Shown here: piece after piece, positions 1 through 11,206 of the stretch
Layout: the number at the start of each line of letters is the position of its first letter
How positions within the stretch are numbered: position 1 is the stretch's first letter
DNA from: Phytophthora quininea
Taxonomy: Eukaryota; Oomycota; Peronosporomycetes; Peronosporales; Peronosporaceae
Assembly (NCBI GenBank): GCA_011947345.1
Contig: JAAVTG010000275.1
Location: 248,001 to 312,000, forward strand
Length of the DNA: 64,000 nt
Reading direction: 5' to 3'
Notes under the pieces: model-generated
Seen by the model: the letters and a program-made list of their open reading frames with translations, nothing else
Databases searched by the model: none
What the model was told of the DNA's origin: nothing
Position numbers and translations under genes: made by a program

Positions 1-236
1 GTCGCTGGCGCCGTGTGCGGAGCGCGCATTCGCTGTTTGCTTGCTCGTTTGATGCGGGGTGCGCCGAGCGCGATTGCGGGCGAAAGCGGCGGTCGGACTG
101 GGCGAGCGGTGGTGCAGGCGGTAGAGGGGTCGGTGGTGCGCGCTGGGAGGGGCGTGTGCGGCGTGTGTAGGCGGTCGTTTGCGCGGTAGGCGGTGTTTTG
201 TTGGCGAAGTTGTTTGGGTCGTATGATTGTGAACGT

Positions 237-309
237 GTCAGTGTCGTCTAGTGGTTAGGACGCGAGCTTCACACGCTCGAGATCGAGGGTTCGATCCCCT
301 CCTCTGATA
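237..309 (+). tRNA. tRNA-Val(CAC), array copy 1
   Basis: The sequence folds as a full cloverleaf. The acceptor pairs 237-243 with 302-308 (one T-T mismatch at 6-67 and a G-T end pair), the D arm is 246-261, and the anticodon stem 263-267/275-279 encloses the loop TTCACAC with anticodon CAC at 270-272. The T arm GAGGG/CCCTC closes a TTCGATC loop and the discriminator is A309. There is no intron. A box (TCTAGTGGTTAGG) and B box (GGTTCGATCCC) for RNA polymerase III are intact, and a TTTT at 327-330 may terminate transcription. CAC reads the valine codon GTG. The D-arm GTCTAGTGGTTAGGA resembles eukaryotic tRNA-Glu, but the anticodon loop is Val-type. Confidence 0.93.
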
Positions 310-400
310 TCTTCTTTGCTCTCTCGTTTTGTGCCGGACCGCGCTTGCTTTTGGCTCTCCGACAGTGTCCTTGTCGCCCGTCCTACACGCAGACCTTCCC

Positions 401-486
401 CACAAGCACACACAAGCACACACAAGCACACACAAGCACACACAAGCACACACAAGCACACAAGCACACAAGCACACGCAAGCACA
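401..486. repeat. Minisatellite 1 (10-bp CACACAAGCA), unit 1
   Basis: A run of CACACAAGCA repeats with 8-bp and GCAAGC variants starts about 90 bp downstream of each tRNA. Copy number varies between units: shortest in the unit at 4696-4745, long in the last unit at 6416-6506, and the unit at 2128-2215 has an extra CACA. It lies outside the tRNA transcript predicted to stop at the TTTT. Confidence 0.95.
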
Positions 487-730
487 CCGAGCTCCCGTAC
501 GGTCGAACTGCGACCGCGCTGTCCAATCAGGCCACAGTCCACGCGCGACTCGTGGGTTGCTGCGGCAGATCTGTCATTGGTTTGGGATTGTACCACAGGT
601 TCTCGGCAGTAGGTGGTCATGATGTGATACACTAGGACACTAGGGCATCCGCGTAGACGCTGGCATGGTGGGATGTTCGCGCCGGCAATCCGGGGATCCG
701 TGGACGGCATCGAGGTTGGCAGCGGTCGAC

Positions 731-767
731 TGCCGGGACTGCCGGGACTGCCGGGACTGCCGGGACT
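731..767. repeat. Minisatellite 2 (9-bp TGCCGGGAC), unit 1
   Basis: Four copies here; four copies also near 1588 and 4155, three copies near 2457, 3307, 4987 and 5856. This is the second length-variable block of every array unit. Confidence 0.95.
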
Positions 768-796
768 CCGTGGCGAGTGCGTCCGCGTCGCTGTGC

Positions 797-826
797 GTGT
801 CTGGTGTCTGGTGTCTGGTGTCTGGG
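797..826. repeat. Minisatellite 3 (7-bp TGTCTGG), unit 1
   Basis: A run of TGTCTGG, with CGTCTGG variants at its start in most units. It is longest in the unit near 5915-5982. The order of CGTCTGG and TGTCTGG variants is the same in units 2 and 5, and in units 3 and 6. Confidence 0.95.
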
Positions 827-1093
827 GCGGGTGCAGAGGTCCTCGGGGTGTATGCCAGTCGCTGGCGCTGTGTGCGGAGCGCGCATTCGCTGTTTGCTTG
901 CTCGTTTGATGCAGGGTGCGCCGAGCGCGATTGCGGGCGAAAGCGGCGGTCGGACTGGGCGAGCGGTGGTGCAGGCGGTAGAGGGGTCGGTGGTGCGCGC
1001 TGGGAGGGGCGTGTGCGGCGTGTGTAGGCGGTCGTTTGCGCGGTAGGCGGTGTTTTGTTGGCGAAGTTGTTTGGGTCGTATGATTGTGAACGT

Positions 1094-1166
1094 GTCAGTG
1101 TCGTCTAGTGGTTAGGACGCGAGCTTCACACGCTCGAGATCGAGGGTTCGATCCCCTCCTCTGATA
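1094..1166 (+). tRNA. tRNA-Val(CAC), array copy 2
   Basis: Base-for-base identical to the copy at 237-309, with the same flanks; 857 bp downstream of it. Anticodon CAC at 1127-1129. Confidence 0.93.
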
Positions 1167-1964
1167 TCTTCTTTGCTCTCTCGTTTTGTGCCGGACCGCG
1201 CTTGCTTTTGGCTCTCCGACAGTGTCCTTGTCGCCCGTCCTACACGCAGACCTTCCCCACAAGCACACACAAGCACACACAAGCACACACAAGCACACAC
1301 AAGCACACACAAGCACACAAGCACACACAAGCACACGCAAGCACACCGAGCTCCCGTACGGTCGAACTGCGACCGCGCTGTCAATCAGGCCACAGTCCAC
1401 GCGCGACTCGTGGGTTGCTGCGGCAGATCTGTCATTGGTTTGGGATTGTACCACAGGTTCTCGGCAGTAGGTGGTCATGATGTGATACACTAGGACACTA
1501 GGGCATCCGCGTAGACGCTGGCATGGTGGGATGTTCGCGCCGGCAATCCGGGGATCCGTGGACGGCATCGAGGTTGGCAGCGGTCGACTGCCGGGACTGC
1601 CGGGACTGCCGGGACTGCCGGGACTCCGTGGCGAGTGCGTCCGCGTCGCTGTGCGTGTCTGGCGTCTGGCGTCTGGTGTCTGGTGTCTGGTGTCTGGGGC
1701 GGGTGCAGAGGTCCTCGGGGTGTATGCCAGTCGCTGGCGCCGTGTGCGGAGCGCGCATTCGCTGTTTGCTTGCTCGTTTGATGCGGGTGCGCCGAGCGCG
1801 ATTGCGGGCGAAAGCGGCGGTCGGACTGGGCGAGCGGTGGTGCAGGCGGTAGAGGGGTCGGTGGTGCGCGCTGGGAGGGGCGTGTGCGGCGTGTGTAGGC
1901 GGTCGTTTGCGCGGTAGGCGGTGTTTTGTTGGCGAAGTTGTTTGGGTCGTATGATTGTGAACGT

Positions 1965-2037
1965 GTCAGTGTCGTCTAGTGGTTAGGACGCGAGCTTCAC
2001 ACGCTCGAGATCGAGGGTTCGATCCCCTCCTCTGATA
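1965..2037 (+). tRNA. tRNA-Val(CAC), array copy 3
   Basis: Identical tRNA sequence, 871 bp after copy 2; the same A box, B box and downstream TTTT are present. Confidence 0.93.
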
Positions 2038-2522
2038 TCTTCTTTGCTCTCTCGTTTTGTGCCGGACCGCGCTTGCTTTTGGCTCTCCGACAGTGTCCTT
2101 GTCGCCCGTCCTACACGCAGACCTTCCCCACAAGCACACACAAGCACACACACACAAGCACACACAAGCACACACAAGCACACGCAAGCACACACAAGCA
2201 CACGCAAGCACACCGAGCTCCCGTACGGTCGAACTGCGACCGCGCTGTCCAATCAGGCCACAGTCCACGCGCGACTCGTGGGTTGCTGCGGCAGATCTGT
2301 CATTGGTTTGGGATTGTACCACAGGTTCTCGGCAGTAGGTGGTCATGATGTGATACACTAGGACACTAGGGCATCCGCGTAGACGCTGGCATGGTGGGAT
2401 GTTCGCGCCGGCAATCCGGGGATCCGTGGACGGCATCGAGGTTGGCAGCGGTCGACTGCCGGGACTGCCGGGACTGCCGGGACTCCGTGGCGAGTGCGTC
2501 CGCGTCGCTGTGCGTGTCTGGC

Positions 2523-2570
<48 letters not shown>

Positions 2571-2838
2571 GGCGGGTGCAGAGGTCCTCGGGGTGTATGC
2601 CAGTCGCTGGCGCCGTGTGCGGAGCGCGCATTCGCTGTTTGCTTGCTCGTTTGATGCAGGGTGCGCCGAGCGCGATTGCGGGCGAAAGCGGCGGTCGGAC
2701 TGGGCGAGCGGTGGTGCAGGCGGTAGAGGGGTCGGTGGTGCGCGCTGGGAGGGGCGTGTGCGGCGTGTGTAGGCGGTCGTTTGCGCGGTAGGCGGTGTTT
2801 TGTTGGCGAAGTTGTTTGGGTCGTATGATTGTGAACGT

Positions 2839-2911
2839 GTCAGTGTCGTCTAGTGGTTAGGACGCGAGCTTCACACGCTCGAGATCGAGGGTTCGATCCC
2901 CTCCTCTGATA
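2839..2911 (+). tRNA. tRNA-Val(CAC), array copy 4
   Basis: Identical tRNA sequence, 874 bp after copy 3. The unit that follows it lacks two bases in the ggggtgtatgcc stretch found in other units. Confidence 0.93.
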
Positions 2912-3372
2912 TCTTCTTTGCTCTCTCGTTTTGTGCCGGACCGCGCTTGCTTTTGGCTCTCCGACAGTGTCCTTGTCGCCCGTCCTACACGCAGACCTTC
3001 CCCACAAGCACACACAAGCACACACAAGCACACACAAGCACACACAAGCACACGCAAGCACACCGAGCTCCCGTACGGTCGAACTGCGACCGCGCTGTCC
3101 AATCAGGCCACAGTCCACGCGCGACTCGTGGGTTGCTGCGGCAGATCTGTCATTGGTTTGGGATTGTACCACAGGTTCTCGGCAGTAGGTGGTCATGATG
3201 TGATACACTAGGACACTAGGGCATCCGCGTAGACGCTGGCATGGTGGGATGTTCGCGCCGGCAATCCGGGGATCCGTGGACGGCATCGAGGTTGGCAGCG
3301 GTCGACTGCCGGGACTGCCGGGACTGCCGGGACTCCGTGGCGAGTGCGTCCGCGTCGCTGTGCGTGTCTGGC

Positions 3373-3422
<50 letters not shown>

Positions 3423-3687
3423 GCGGGTGCAGAGGTCCTCGGGGTATGCCAGTCGCTGGCGCCGTGTGCGGAGCGCGCATTCGCTGTTTGCTTGCTCGTT
3501 TGATGCGGGGTGCGCCGAGCGCGATTGCGGGCGAAAGCGGCGGTCGGACTGGGCGAGCGGTGGTGCAGGCGGTAGAGGGGTCGGTGGTGCGCGCTGGGAG
3601 GGGCGTGTGCGGCGTGTGTAGGCGGTCGTTTGCGCGGTAGGCGGTGTTTTGTTGGCGAAGTTGTTTGGGTCGTATGATTGTGAACGT

Positions 3688-3760
3688 GTCAGTGTCGTCT
3701 AGTGGTTAGGACGCGAGCTTCACACGCTCGAGATCGAGGGTTCGATCCCCTCCTCTGATA
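3688..3760 (+). tRNA. tRNA-Val(CAC), array copy 5
   Basis: Identical tRNA sequence, 849 bp after copy 4. Its unit shares diagnostic minisatellite variants with the unit of copy 2. Confidence 0.93.
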
Positions 3761-4531
3761 TCTTCTTTGCTCTCTCGTTTTGTGCCGGACCGCGCTTGCT
3801 TTTGGCTCTCCGACAGTGTCCTTGTCGCCCGTCCTACACGCAGACCTTCCCCACAAGCACACACAAGCACACACAAGCACACACAAGCACACACAAGCAC
3901 ACACAAGCACACCGAGCTCCCGTACGGTCGAACTGCGACCGCGCTGTCCAATCAGGCCACAGTCCACGCGCGACTCGTGGGTTGCTGCGGCAGATCTGTC
4001 ATTGGTTTGGGATTGTACCACAGGTTCTCGGCAGTAGGTGGTCATGATGTGATACACTAGGACACTAGGGCATCCGCGTAGACGCTGGCATGGTGGGATG
4101 TTCGCGCCGGCAATCCGGGGATCCGTGGACGGCATCGAGGTTGGCAGCGGTCGACTGCCGGGACTGCCGGGACTGCCGGGACTGCCGGGACTCCGTGGCG
4201 AGTGCGTCCGCGTCGCTGTGCGTGTCTGGCGTCTGGCGTCTGGTGTCTGGTGTCTGGTGTCTGGGGCGGGTGCAGAGGTCCTCGGGGTGTATGCCAGTCG
4301 CTGGCGCCGTGTGCGGAGCGCGCATTCGCTGTTTGCTTGCTCGTTTGATGCGGGTGCGCCGAGCGCGATTGCGGGCGAAAGCGGCGGTCGGACTGGGCGA
4401 GCGGTGGTGCAGGCGGTAGAGGGGTCGGTGGTGCGCGCTGGGAGGGGCGTGTGCGGCGTGTGTAGGCGGTCGTTTGCGCGGTAGGCGGTGTTTTGTTGGC
4501 GAAGTTGTTTGGGTCGTATGATTGTGAACGT

Positions 4532-4604
4532 GTCAGTGTCGTCTAGTGGTTAGGACGCGAGCTTCACACGCTCGAGATCGAGGGTTCGATCCCCTCCTCT
4601 GATA
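4532..4604 (+). tRNA. tRNA-Val(CAC), array copy 6
   Basis: Identical tRNA sequence, 844 bp after copy 5. Its unit shares the minisatellite pattern of the unit of copy 3. Confidence 0.93.
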
Positions 4605-5053
4605 TCTTCTTTGCTCTCTCGTTTTGTGCCGGACCGCGCTTGCTTTTGGCTCTCCGACAGTGTCCTTGTCGCCCGTCCTACACGCAGACCTTCCCCACAA
4701 GCACACACAAGCACACACAAGCACACAAGCACACGCAAGCACACCGAGCTCCCGTACGGTCGAACTGCGACCGCGCTGTCCAATCAGGCCACAGTCCACG
4801 CGCGACTCGTGGGTTGCTGCGGCAGATCTGTCATTGGTTTGGGATTGTACCACAGGTTCTCGGCAGTAGGTGGTCATGATGTGATACACTAGGACACTAG
4901 GGCATCCGCGTAGACGCTGGCATGGTGGGATGTTCGCGCCGGCAATCCGGGGATCCGTGGACGGCATCGAGGTTGGCAGCGGTCGACTGCCGGGACTGCC
5001 GGGACTGCCGGGACTCCGTGGCGAGTGCGTCCGCGTCGCTGTGCGTGTCTGGC

Positions 5054-5101
<48 letters not shown>

Positions 5102-5369
5102 GGCGGGTGCAGAGGTCCTCGGGGTGTATGCCAGTCGCTGGCGCCGTGTGCGGAGCGCGCATTCGCTGTTTGCTTGCTCGTTTGATGCGGGGTGCGCCGA
5201 GCGCGATTGCGGGCGAAAGCGGCGGTCGGACTGGGCGAGCGGTGGTGCAGGCGGTAGAGGGGTCGGTGGTGCGCGCTGGGAGGGGCGTGTGCGGCGTGTG
5301 TAGGCGGTCGTTTGCGCGGTAGGCGGTGTTTTGTTGGCGAAGTTGTTTGGGTCGTATGATTGTGAACGT

Positions 5370-5442
5370 GTCAGTGTCGTCTAGTGGTTAGGACGCGAGC
5401 TTCACACGCTCGAGATCGAGGGTTCGATCCCCTCCTCTGATA
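5370..5442 (+). tRNA. tRNA-Val(CAC), array copy 7
   Basis: Identical tRNA sequence, 838 bp after copy 6. Its unit carries the longest run of the 7-bp minisatellite. Confidence 0.93.
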
Positions 5443-5921
5443 TCTTCTTTGCTCTCTCGTTTTGTGCCGGACCGCGCTTGCTTTTGGCTCTCCGACAGTG
5501 TCCTTGTCGCCCGTCCTACACGCAGACCTTCCCCACAAGCACACACAAGCACACACAAGCACACACAAGCACACACAAGCACACGCAAGCACACAAGCAC
5601 ACGCAAGCACACCGAGCTCCCGTACGGTCGAACTGCGACCGCGCTGTCCAATCAGGCCACAGTCCACGCGCGACTCGTGGGTTGCTGCGGCAGATCTGTC
5701 ATTGGTTTGGGATTGTACCACAGGTTCTCGGCAGTAGGTGGTCATGATGTGATACACTAGGACACTAGGGCATCCGCGTAGACGCTGGCATGGTGGGATG
5801 TTCGCGCCGGCAATCCGGGGATCCGTGGACGGCATCGAGGTTGGCAGCGGTCGACTGCCGGGACTGCCGGGACTGCCGGGACTCCGTGGCGAGTGCGTCC
5901 GCGTCGCTGTGCGTGTCTGGC

Positions 5922-5983
<62 letters not shown>

Positions 5984-6251
5984 GGCGGGTGCAGAGGTCC
6001 TCGGGGTGTATGCCAGTCGCTGGCGCCGTGTGCGGAGCGCGCATTCGCTGTTTGCTTGCTCGTTTGATGCGGGGTGCGCCGAGCGCGATTGCGGGCGAAA
6101 GCGGCGGTCGGACTGGGCGAGCGGTGGTGCAGGCGGTAGAGGGGTCGGTGGTGCGCGCTGGGAGGGGCGTGTGCGGCGTGTGTAGGCGGTCGTTTGCGCG
6201 GTAGGCGGTGTTTTGTTGGCGAAGTTGTTTGGGTCGTATGATTGTGAACGT

Positions 6252-6324
6252 GTCAGTGTCGTCTAGTGGTTAGGACGCGAGCTTCACACGCTCGAGATCG
6301 AGGGTTCGATCCCCTCCTCTGATA
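6252..6324 (+). tRNA. tRNA-Val(CAC), array copy 8 (last)
   Basis: Identical tRNA sequence, 882 bp after copy 7. Its unit is cut at 6630, so this is the terminal member, yet the tRNA and the near downstream region are complete. Confidence 0.93.
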
Positions 6325-6630
6325 TCTTCTTTGCTCTCTCGTTTTGTGCCGGACCGCGCTTGCTTTTGGCTCTCCGACAGTGTCCTTGTCGCCCGTCCTA
6401 CACGCAGACCTTCCCCACAAGCACACACAAGCACACACAAGCACACACAAGCACACACAAGCACACACAAGCACACACAAGCACACACAAGCACACGCAA
6501 GCACACCGAGCTCCCGTACGGTCGAACTGCGACCGCGCTGTCCAATCAGGCCACAGTCCACGCGCGACTCGTGGGTTGCTGCGGCAGATCTGCCATTGGT
6601 TTGGGATTGTACCACAGGTTCTTGGCAGTA

Positions 6631-7398
6631 CCCTTGCTGAAGCTAATACTGTCGTGGCAGTTGTCGGATTTGGTGTTAGGGATGTTAAGGCGATTAAATG
6701 AAGTGTTGAGTTAGCTATAATTTGACTCCTGACTGAATCAAGCTGATTTTTTACATAATAAAAATGCAGATTCAACAATAGTCCTGCTGTAAAATAGCTA
6801 GACGATAAACTAAAACGAACAGGATTGGATTTATGTAGGAGCCAATACCAATTATGGACGGAAAGTCCGCATATGCTAAGTTGTGTCTATGTCATGTACG
6901 CATGGGACCATCAACCTCTCCTTCAAAGATGCGAGTTGCTGGAGGTATTTGAAGGCGCGTCTTGAAGCCCTTGACACAGCCGTAAATGCCCAATGTCACC
7001 CTGGCAAGACTGAACCTATATCCTTGACTAGGTTGGGCTTCCTGCGTTTTGCGATTCACGGCTACGCATTATGGATTTGGGTGAAATCACAACATCACTT
7101 TTGCGTCGGACTGAAATTGGGTGGCATTCAATAGTTTTAAAGCGACTACGTCATGGACAAAGATTCAACAACCAGTGACACAGGCGTCACCAAAATATCG
7201 GCAGCGTTGCCACGAGATGACACACATCTCATCCTTGGTCTCTGCGGCAAATCCGATGGCTCCGATCGGGAAACCGCCGTGTATGCGGATACTGGTGTAG
7301 GACAAGAGCTATCGATAAAGAACAGTGGAGCAGACGGCCGACAAAAAGAAAGCGGCAGTGGCGTCGCTTGAGACGACGGCAAAGATGCTCGCGAAGCC
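6631..7398. other. Spacer without a recognisable gene
   Basis: This AT-richer stretch lies between the tRNA array and the piggyBac-like element. It holds short open frames (for example 6883-7134 on + and 7153-7371 on +) with no recognisable domain. I see no RNA gene in it. Confidence 0.6.
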
Positions 7399-7402
7399 TT
7401 AG

Positions 7403-7450
7403 CCCCAACAAAAATATTTTTAGGATAAAAATAAGGATCAATTTTGAGAG
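7403..7450. repeat. Left terminal inverted repeat of piggyBac-like element
   Basis: Starts CCCCAACAAAAATATTTT and pairs with 11207-11245 in inverted orientation. TTAG at 7399-7402 is the target duplication. Confidence 0.85.
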
Positions 7451-7839
7451 CCCCGCTTGAAGTGTCCTCGCGGACACTTGAGGCATGATCAACATAAAAT
7501 GAAAGATCGCTATCTCTTTTGTCTGTAAACTTACGGATCTGCTTCACGGGTATTCAACACCTTCACGGAGCTGCGCCAAAATCTTGGATGCCCAACGGAG
7601 GCTTCGGGCAGATTTATCCTTAAGTTTAGGATAAATTCTACAGCCGAACGGATGCGTTACCTGCTTCTTGCAGACGCAGCGATCGCCGCTGCTTCTTGCT
7701 TGCGAGCCGAACGCTTGAGCTCGGTTAGTGGAGTGTCAACCGACGTCAATCTGTTTCGGAGCGGTGGTGGCCCTCGATTTTCGTTTGTCTTAGTCGACGT
7801 CAGTCGTTCTGGGTAGTTGCACGGGTTTGGTAGCTTTTT

Positions 7840-10800
7840 GTCAGCATGAAAATGTCGAAACACGACCGATTGCTATCCCAGCGCCTTGTTCGGCACAAAG
7901 ACACCTTGCAGATGCTGCACTCAAAGCTGGTCTTATACCCTAGGCGGCTGTGGTCTTGGTTTTCAATGTCGTGGTTACGCCGACAGCAGAGAACGCAGCT
8001 CCGCTGCAAAGCTCTTTCAATCCGTGTCTACAAACCAACTTATCAGAACTTCAGGATAGTTAGACTTAAAAAGCAACGCTTACCGCAATATGTGCCTTTG
8101 CCTGCGAAAGCCGCAAGTCGATCCACTCCTTCTCGGTCTCAAAATGAAAATGCTTCTTGTAGGAAAATTGGTTGGTTATTTCAAAGGAGCTGGCTTGACG
8201 AGAATTTTCAGTTATTGTACTGAGTGGACGTGGTGCTTTGGGTCGTTGCGAGAGAGCATCAGCAGCTTCACAACAGAAATCACCGAAACTTGGAAGATTT
8301 TGTTTGTGTTTTTAATACGCTTTATACGTAGTACAAAGCGATCTGTTCATCAAAAAGGAATAGGACTAAACCCACGTTAGTTTGAAAAATAACATATCAT
8401 CAAAACCTAGTACTTACCCGGAAAAGCAAAAATATCTGGTGTGCGTTGTACACCAGCGACATCAACATGCGAAGTCACACTGTCGCGGTCAGAGACAAGC
8501 GAGAGTGCTTCGACTTCACGTTTTTCAAATACCTTGAATATACGTCGATACCGCCTTTAACGCGGTTCCAAAGTGCAATAAGTGTCGGTATGATGTGCTT
8601 TGCGGGAGGTAAAGGCTGTCCTTTGTCATCAATCAACTTAACCAGTGCCTTCCACAGAATAAGGTTTTGCTCCAACGTCGATTGATCAATGCAATGTCCT
8701 AGCTGAGCAGGATCGAAGTTGGGTACTGTGTCATTGTCGCCGTAAATCCAGGTCAGATATCCTTTTGAATTGCTTCTAGTGCGGCACGATAAGTCCAAGA
8801 GACTCCAGGCTCGATGCCAACGTGTACAACCCGAATGATTGCCGTCGCAGATGCGTATACAAGGAAGCCATCTTGCACGCCACCACAGGCTATATTGTGC
8901 AGAAGTTGAAGACAATGACTTGCCTCAGGAATCACATCAGATAGCCGTCCACCAAAACCCATCGTGCTCACATTCCACCGTCGAAAAATACCCCACGAAT
9001 CTGCCAGTGCTCGTTCCCTCTGGACTGTGCGCGCTGTTGTTCGAGTTTTGTACTCCATGATGGCATGAAAGCGTCCGCGTCGAATATTCAGAACCGAAGC
9101 ACCGTTATCCGGGAGAAAGCAGCTACCGGCATGCCTCTTCTGCAGATCGGTCTTAGTATTTGGTCAGATTTGCTAGCAATAGAGTTTCACGTACCTGCAC
9201 AACAATCCGTACGATGTAAGCTGCTCTATATGATACATCGAATGCTTGTCAAGGAAAGAAGGGGTATGAGCAGCAATATTGTCTTCGTTGGCTGAACCAA
9301 TCTTGGTATCTTGAGTTGAAAATGGTGCCATAAACCAACCAGACAAGAGTGCCTCATCAATGACGAACCTAGCATTTTCGATCGACTCGTCATGTTCAGG
9401 CGCGGCAGTCGTGCTAGCACCAAGCAGACGATCAATCAGATCGTTTTTCTGCCCGAAACTGGCAGTAGGGCGTCACGACACAAGTTCTTCAGCTCTGCGC
9501 ACTTCATTTTGGTGAGTTCATCTCTTGAAAATGACTGCTCCAGCATTGTTTCACGGGAGTTCTGACTAGTTTGTTGAAGCGAAACCAAAAGAATGATAGT
9601 TTGCACGTCGGGATCACTTGCAGGATCAATCATTGTGTCACCGGTAACAGAGCCACCACCAAAACGAGCAATGACTTTGATAATCTTCGCTGCAACAGAT
9701 CCAGTTATCCGAAACTTGCGCAGGACAAACCAATCCGGCGTTCTCTGCATCTTCGTCAGCAACTGCACTTTGTCCTCGAATGCCGAAAACAAATCGCCTT
9801 CCTGGAGGTTATTGCGGGGTGCAGGGCGAGTCACATACGTCCAATACTCAGGTCCAGCAATTGACATCGTTGTAAAATCCAACGCTACTTTTCCTAGACC
9901 GGAACGATACGCAACTGCATACGCATGCACTGGTAATGTGCCGGGGCTGATAGGAAGCCGCTTGCTGGCCCAGTAAGCTGACTGCGCACCCTTTTCACCT
10001 ATTGATTGTTGATACTGACTTGGGTTTTCCCAAAATAAATGGAAATCCCCCTGCGCTTGTGCGTACCAACAATGCTGCCGCCAATATTAGTGATCTGCTG
10101 ATTGACAGCCTCCGACTGGTAACCTCTGTCTAGAGCGTGAATGATTCCAGGTAAACGAATTTGACTCTGTTGAAGCCCCGCACATTGAACGCTGAAGAAT
10201 GCGCACAATGTCCACAGTAGACTCCCCTCTAGCAGCGACATGACCTCCAAGAAATATGCCAGTAACCAGTGAAACTACTCCATGCTGCACCGGTCCATAC
10301 CTACTCACGCATGTTTCGTATAATCACAGCAAGCCAAGCAAGAGCGCTGATGAATTACGGTACCCCTTTTCGGATTGCGGATATGAGCTAGTCCAATACC
10401 ATCGACGTTCGCAGAGCGTAGTTGTATGAGGTCATCGTCTAGCGATGCAATAGTAGTTCCAGAAACAAACCCGATATCGGTGCAGAGTCGCCAAATGAGC
10501 TCGGTGGCGTACGTCGTGTCACGATCTGGACTAAACGGAGCTGTCCACTGGTTCAAACCAACAATCTTTTGTCTGCTTCTCGTACTCAATGCTGCAAGAA
10601 TGGGGCGATATCTGTCAAACGGCATGCATGTCTTGGCTGCTGGATAGCGCTTACTATTCCTGAAAAAGCATGACGGTGTTATGTGATAAATGCTCAGCCA
10701 CAGCTCCACCTCCAAAAACTCAAATAGTTCATCTACGGTGACCGCTTCATCCTCAGCTAAGCGCACGCTCACAAACTGTTGCAACTTCGAGAGAATTGGG

Positions 10801-11066
10801 GGATCCAGCCACGTGAACAGGATCTGTGATATGCTTATGCTTGCTGTGTTGTGTTGGGTGGTACCAAACATCCCCTGTAAGAGACGCTTGACGACGTAGT
10901 CTGCTTCTACTCGTGCCTTCTCCAGCAAAAGCGTTTCCACGTCGTCCACCTGTACATGAACACGGCTGCAATTGACGTACTTCCAGGTACCTGTGATTGT
11001 CTCCTCGTCATCGGAGTCGGTGTCCGACCACCACACGTCGTCGATGGATGATACACTGTCGGACAT
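7840..11066 (-). pseudogene. piggyBac-like transposase with YqaJ/SAP insertion, degenerate
   Basis: Reading down the minus strand from an ATG at 11066: an acidic N-terminus, then a piggyBac-type domain (ELFEFLEVELWLSIY, then SLDDDLI near 10436, carrying the first catalytic Asp), then LDRGYQS near 10130 (second Asp). Next come RTPDWFVLRKFRITGS near 9745-9697 (first motif of YqaJ-family exonucleases), a SAP motif (AELKNLCRDALLPVSGRK, 9440-9500), and MEYKT near 9058 (YqaJ ExK). The fold then returns to piggyBac with RVKGGIDVYSRYL near 8570 (third Asp) and a Cys-rich C-terminal finger at 8009-7840 (CVLC, CSICKVSLC). Stops and at least five frame changes separate these pieces, so it is inactive. 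Confidence 0.75.
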
Positions 11067-11206
11067 GGCTTCTAGCACCAAGCGTGGGCGAGCAGTGCGG
11101 ACAAGGCAAGTGAGCACAGCGCTGGTGCTTCAGCAGACCAACACTCTTTTTATCCTAAAGATAATGCGCTAAGAATAAAATTTGTGCAGAAACGAAATAC
11201 GCAACA

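Larger units (their letters stand above)
1..6630. repeat. Tandem array of ~0.85-kb units, each with a tRNA-Val gene
   Basis: Eight tRNA genes sit at 237, 1094, 1965, 2839, 3688, 4532, 5370 and 6252, giving unit lengths of 857, 871, 874, 849, 844, 838 and 882 bp. Outside three internal minisatellites the units are almost identical base for base. The array enters from the left edge in mid-unit and ends abruptly at 6630, where the last unit stops matching right after its ttcttggcagta stretch. Length differences come almost entirely from the minisatellites. The many open frames across the array (rich in THKHTQ or CVLVC) are translations of the minisatellites and are not genes. True copy number may be larger, since such arrays collapse in assemblies. 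Confidence 0.97.

Noticed and set aside
1..6630. CRISPR-like array
   Set aside because: Repeats are 7-10 bp minisatellites and ~850-bp units with tRNA genes in a eukaryotic genome; there are no spacers of even length and no cas genes.
238..6778. Dozens of open frames of 60-220 codons across the array
   Set aside because: They repeat in every unit, translate the minisatellites (THKHTQ, CVLVC, GLPGLPG) and overlap the tRNA genes; no unit-independent protein signal is present.
7146..7547. 133-codon minus-strand frame
   Set aside because: It crosses the left end of the piggyBac-like element at 7403, so it joins flank and transposon sequence by chance.
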